Position numbers and translations under genes: made by a program | The notes under the pieces: generated by a model | What the model saw: the letters and a program-made list of their open reading frames with translations, nothing else | What the model was told of the DNA's origin: nothing | The model's database searches: none | Source: Polycyclovorans algicola TG408 | GTDB taxonomy: Bacteria > Pseudomonadota > Gammaproteobacteria > Nevskiales > Nevskiaceae | DNA length: 64,000 nt | Direction: 5' to 3' | NCBI RefSeq assembly: GCF_000711245.1 | Contig: NZ_JOMH01000001.1 | Coordinates: forward strand, 3,280,830 to 3,344,829 | In this document: in pieces, positions 61,025 to 64,000 of the stretch | Numbering within the stretch: position 1 is the stretch's first letter | Layout of the letters: each line of letters starts with the position of its first letter

Positions 61025-62065
61025 ATGAACCCAGTGAGTAGCTTCAGCAAGCGAACCGCGCGCCTGACCCTGGCCCTTGGCCTGAGTCTGGGTGTCAGCT
61101 TGATCACCACATCCTTTCCCGCATGGAGTCAATACGACGACGGCAAAGTACTGTTAACCGGGGGCGTTGGCGCGATTGATGGCGCGGGCGGTGGCGGTGT
61201 AACGCCTTGGGCCGTGATCAATGGGTACGGGACCCGCGATGGTATCAACGCCAGTATGCGATACACCTTTGCCTATCTTCCCGACTACAGCCTCAACACC
61301 ATTGGCCTGAACCTCGCATTCTACGATCGCCTGGAACTGTCTTATGCCTACAGCGTGCTGCCCACGGGCGGGACATTTGACACGGTTGGCTTGGCACTGA
61401 ATGTACTCAATGCATCAGACAATTTGGGGATTGAACCCTTCAACACCACCATCAAGATGCACATCTATGGGGCAAAGATTCGCCTGTTTGGGGATGCCAT
61501 TTACAATTCGCAAACAATCATTCCGCAGGTCGCTTTTGGTGGCTTTTACAAAGACAACCAGAACGAAAACTTGCTCAGAACTTTGCAAGCTAACAAGGCG
61601 AAGGATTACGAACTTTATCTTTCGGCAACCAAGCTCTTTTTTCCCATCAGCACGCTGTTTAACGTCACCGCTCGTTACACCTCGGCCAACCAGACTGGCC
61701 TGACCGGGTTTGGCGGCGGCGATGACAATGATAAAGAGATCCGCTTTGAAGGGTCGATTGCTCACCTGCTGAACAAACGCACCGCCATCGGGGTGGAGTA
61801 CGCCCAACATGGCGACAACCTTGATGGTCGCAGTATCCGGGTGGGTGCGCTTGACCTGTCAGGTGCCACGGAACTTTTGTCCGGCCTGGGCGTTGCCCTG
61901 GGTGAGACGCTAACTCAGCTCGACGAAGACGATTGGATGGACTTCTTCATCGCCTATGCCCCCAGCAAAAACTTCTCGATGACCTTTGCCTACGCCATTC
62001 TCGGCAATATCACGCTGACCCCCGATCAGCACGGTTTCTACGCGTCATTCCAAGCGTCCTTCTAA
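61025..62065 (+). CDS. DUF3034 outer-membrane protein
   Basis: A 346-residue exported beta-barrel-like protein of DUF3034: signal peptide to about residue 35 (PAWS-QYDD), then alternating strands such as KVLLTGGVGAIDGAGGGG, LTPWAVINGYGTRD-type and DYELYLSATKLFF, ending in a typical terminal Phe (FYASFQASF). Function unknown; it is likely to be an outer-membrane channel or porin. ATG at 61025 has GAGTAGGGAG upstream. Confidence 0.88.
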   Translation: MNPVSSFSKRTARLTLALGLSLGVSLITTSFPAWSQYDDGKVLLTGGVGAIDGAGGGGVTPWAVINGYGTRDGINASMRYTFAYLPDYSLNTIGLNLAFYDRLELSYAYSVLPTGGTFDTVGLALNVLNASDNLGIEPFNTTIKMHIYGAKIRLFGDAIYNSQTIIPQVAFGGFYKDNQNENLLRTLQANKAKDYELYLSATKLFFPISTLFNVTARYTSANQTGLTGFGGGDDNDKEIRFEGSIAHLLNKRTAIGVEYAQHGDNLDGRSIRVGALDLSGATELLSGLGVALGETLTQLDEDDWMDFFIAYAPSKNFSMTFAYAILGNITLTPDQHGFYASFQASF

Positions 62066-62163
62066 GCGTCACCTCGTGAGTATCGGCATTCGCACCTCAC
62101 CCCCTCGGTGCCGACGCTCACATTTTTAACTTCGCCATTCCCATGGCATTCAGGAGAAGCTTC

Positions 62164-62661
62164 ATGAACATCAAGTCTGCATTTAAAGTCACCGCCACCA
62201 CAGCCGCCTTGGCGTTTGCCGTTGCAGGGACCCAGCCCGCCTTCGCCCAAGACGGACCGGCATTTGATGCCAGCGGCAAGGCCAAGGCTTTCCCAGGCAT
62301 TCCCAGTGGCACGGTCGAAGCCATGGGCGGCGAAGCCGGTATCAACCTTTGGGTCAAGCAACTGTTTCACTATATTTTGCTTGATTACCGCATTGCGCCG
62401 ATTTTTATCGAGCACGGCAACATTGAGCGGCAAATTGCACTCAATACCCAGCTCGTCCAGCGCGTTCTGGGTAATGGCGAAGAGTATATGGGCGCCAGCA
62501 TGACGGCGGCCCACGGCGACTTGGGCATTACTATGGAAGAGTTCAACGCGGTGGTTGAAGCAGCCTACAACGCCTGCGACGCGGTGAGCTATCACTACTA
62601 CCAGTGCAACCAGATTATTGCCGGCCTGGCGCCGTTTACCTTTGACATTGTCACGCAGTAA
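62164..62661 (+). CDS. Exported group I truncated hemoglobin
   Basis: A 165-residue globin with a signal peptide (MNIKSAFKVTATTAALAFAVAGTQPAFA), which is unusual for truncated hemoglobins. It has MGGEAGINLWVKQLFHYILL (with Tyr70 as a possible distal residue), YRIAPIFIEH, RVLGNGEEYMGASMTAAHGDLGI with His117 as the predicted heme ligand, and extra cysteines (138, 148). It would bind heme and perhaps O2 or NO in the periplasm, or transfer electrons to it. It lies 98 nt after the DUF3034 gene. Confidence 0.85.
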   Translation: MNIKSAFKVTATTAALAFAVAGTQPAFAQDGPAFDASGKAKAFPGIPSGTVEAMGGEAGINLWVKQLFHYILLDYRIAPIFIEHGNIERQIALNTQLVQRVLGNGEEYMGASMTAAHGDLGITMEEFNAVVEAAYNACDAVSYHYYQCNQIIAGLAPFTFDIVTQ

Positions 62662-62709
62662 TCAATGTTGGTTGTGATGTCTGCAGCCCTCATTCAATTG
62701 GGCCTAAAA

Positions 62710-62746
62710 CCGGTTGACTCATGGCCTACAGCTTTGAGTCAACCGG
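62710..62746. repeat. Intergenic 12-bp hairpin
   Basis: CCGGTTGACTCA and its perfect complement TGAGTCAACCGG are separated by 13 nt, in the gap between globin and FMN-protein genes. No T run follows, so it is more likely an mRNA processing or stability hairpin than a terminator. Confidence 0.7.
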
Positions 62747-62797
62747 CATTGTCGGTTATGAGAACCGCACTTTCTAGTAACTCGTGGAATTCAATCA

Positions 62798-63409
62798 ATG
62801 ATCAAACTTATTAATACATTTCGTTTGAAGGCCACTCGGCAGGGTTCAACCCAATACGGCGCCACATTCTGGTTGCGCGCATCAGCGCTGTCGGTCGCCG
62901 CCGCCGTGACAGTGGCCGGCGCGGCGTGGGCCAAAGAAGCACGCTTTGAATTTTATTTTTACTTTCAGGAGCCGGAAGAATTTTTGTCCGAACACTTTGG
63001 CGCAACGCCGCCATCGCCTTCCGTCTTGGCCATTGAAGGTGACAAGAAGGAGGCCGTTCGCGACGTTTTCGAACGCTATTACCCCGATCCGCGCATGCGC
63101 TATTGGAGCGCCGATGGCTACACCGCGTGGATCTTCGACGACCTTGGAAAGAAGGGCTATCAGCCGACCACCAGCGCGTTTCTGGTCAAGGATGGCGAAA
63201 TCATCGACGCCCAGGTGCTGGTTTATCGCGAGTCACGCGGTCAGGAAGTTGGCGAAGAGTTCTTCCTTGAACAGCTCAAGGGCGCCAAGGCCGACGGTAA
63301 GGGCCTGACCGTCGAAGTGGACGCCATCACCGGCGCCACGGAGTCGGTTTACATGATGCAGCGCATGGCGCGCACCGCCATCACGCTCGATGCCTTGGTC
63401 AAGGAGTGA
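62798..63409 (+). CDS. FMN-binding protein with flavinylation motif
   Basis: A 203-residue protein with an N-terminal membrane/signal segment (about residues 25-46) and a C-terminal FMN-binding domain. DAITGAT (175-181) matches the Dxx(S/T)GAT motif at which ApbE attaches FMN, probably through Thr181. It would be a periplasmic flavoprotein electron carrier. The next gene, a PepSY-type membrane protein, follows within 5 nt, typical of transmembrane electron transfer to flavin domains. Confidence 0.88.
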   Translation: MIKLINTFRLKATRQGSTQYGATFWLRASALSVAAAVTVAGAAWAKEARFEFYFYFQEPEEFLSEHFGATPPSPSVLAIEGDKKEAVRDVFERYYPDPRMRYWSADGYTAWIFDDLGKKGYQPTTSAFLVKDGEIIDAQVLVYRESRGQEVGEEFFLEQLKGAKADGKGLTVEVDAITGATESVYMMQRMARTAITLDALVKE

Positions 63410-63413
63410 GCCC

Positions 63414-64000
63414 ATGTCACCGAGCTCCGCTGGCAACGCGCAACCCAAACTCCCCGCCGAGTCGGGCTCGAAAGGCCGTTTCCGCGCGATGATGCCCCGA
63501 CGGCTTCGGCAGTGGCGGTCGCGCAAGGGCGTCAAGACTGCACCGGGTCGCAGCAATGTTGGGATGTTTTTGCGCCAGTGGCACAAACGCGCGGGCCTTG
63601 CCGCGTTCATCTTCATGATTTGGCTCGGCGCCAGCGGCTTTTTGATCAACCAGAGTTCTGCCTGGGGCTACGACACGGCCCGAATTGACTGGACCTGGAT
63701 TACCGGACTGTACGGACTCAGGGCATCACCGCCGAAAAAGGGCTTTGTCGGCGCCGACGGCTGGGTGGCCAAGTCTGGAGACGTGGTCGCACTCGACGGC
63801 GCAGCACTGCCGTTTGAGATGCCCACGCCGCTGGGCGTAGTGTCCAGCGACGCGGGCGGCGAGGTGCTGTTGTTTATTGCCACTCGCGAAGCGCTCTACG
63901 CCGTGAAGCCGACCGGTGAACTCTACGAGCGGATGAGCTCACCCATCATTCCGGTCCGCGAGTTGTTGCGTGTCGGTACGCAGGCCTCCACCGTGGTCAT
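63414..64000 (+). CDS. PepSY-type membrane protein (cut by window edge)
   Basis: The first 195 residues of a protein that runs off the right edge. After a basic, disordered N-terminus comes FLRQWHKRAGLAAFIFMIWLGASGFLINQS, the hallmark helix of PepSY-associated TM proteins, which often carry heme b, followed by a periplasmic domain. Such proteins move electrons across the membrane to FMN-binding partners. ATG at 63414 lies 5 nt after the FMN-protein stop. Confidence 0.8.
   Translation, partial: MSPSSAGNAQPKLPAESGSKGRFRAMMPRRLRQWRSRKGVKTAPGRSNVGMFLRQWHKRAGLAAFIFMIWLGASGFLINQSSAWGYDTARIDWTWITGLYGLRASPPKKGFVGADGWVAKSGDVVALDGAALPFEMPTPLGVVSSDAGGEVLLFIATREALYAVKPTGELYERMSSPIIPVRELLRVGTQASTVV

Overview
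The window is GC-rich, densely coding bacterial DNA. Its gene order points to a gammaproteobacterium: rpoE-rseA-rseB-rseC-mucD-lepA-lepB-rnc in a row, sdhCDAB with sdhE/ygfX, ygfZ, and birA-coaX beside plsY. The lipid and hydrocarbon flavoured genes (SCP-x-like thiolase, alpha/beta hydrolases, ACAD10-like phosphotransferase, DUF2804, MMPL transporter) suggest an environmental, perhaps marine, heterotroph. I cannot name the genus.

Layout. (1) 1-7937, minus strand: the sigma-E envelope-stress operon running into lepA, lepB, a DUF4845 protein and rnc, which is cut by the left edge. (2) 8099-9694: nadB. (3) 9712-14232, minus: the succinate dehydrogenase operon, with an SDHAF4-like gene upstream and sdhE-ygfX downstream behind a terminator; ygfZ diverges from it. 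(4) 15208-18085: two tandem secreted S1 proteases with GlyGly-CTERM-like tails. (5) 18140-20899: prmA and htpG, convergent. (6) 20999-22732: a sulfur/persulfide module (DUF442, two YeeE/YedE-like membrane proteins and a divergent CsoR-family regulator). (7) 22892-41074: housekeeping and metabolism, including four tRNAs (two Arg, Thr, Pro), comEA-like, coaX-birA-plsY-M61 peptidase, purD and a DksA with only half of its zinc ligands. (8) 41124-42609: an IS5-family element inserted into the end of a 270-bp inverted-repeat (MITE-like) element. (9) 43761-49933: an RND efflux pair, a membrane thioredoxin-like protein and DUF2804. (10) 49977-58232, minus: an uncharacterised, translationally coupled cluster of an MMPL/RND transporter, a small secreted protein and three TPR proteins. 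(11) 58549-64000: the most unusual region, a probable extracytoplasmic electron-transfer locus.

Region 11 holds two gene blocks on the plus strand. Block A is an outer-membrane OmpA-type protein fused to a c-type cytochrome, followed by a cupredoxin. Block B is a DUF3034 outer-membrane protein, an exported truncated hemoglobin, an FMN-binding protein with a covalent flavinylation motif, and a PepSY-type membrane protein that runs off the right edge. Each block is preceded by the same architecture: a sigma-54 (-24/-12) promoter, a leader of about 100-115 nt that ends in a strong intrinsic terminator, and then 58-61 nt to the start codon. The two leaders share short motifs in the same order. 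This suggests either two related sigma-54-dependent small RNAs or two terminator-controlled leaders (attenuators or riboswitch-like) governing one redox regulon. I did not recognise it as a described system.

Functional assignments come from motifs and family knowledge read directly from the sequence. No database search was run.
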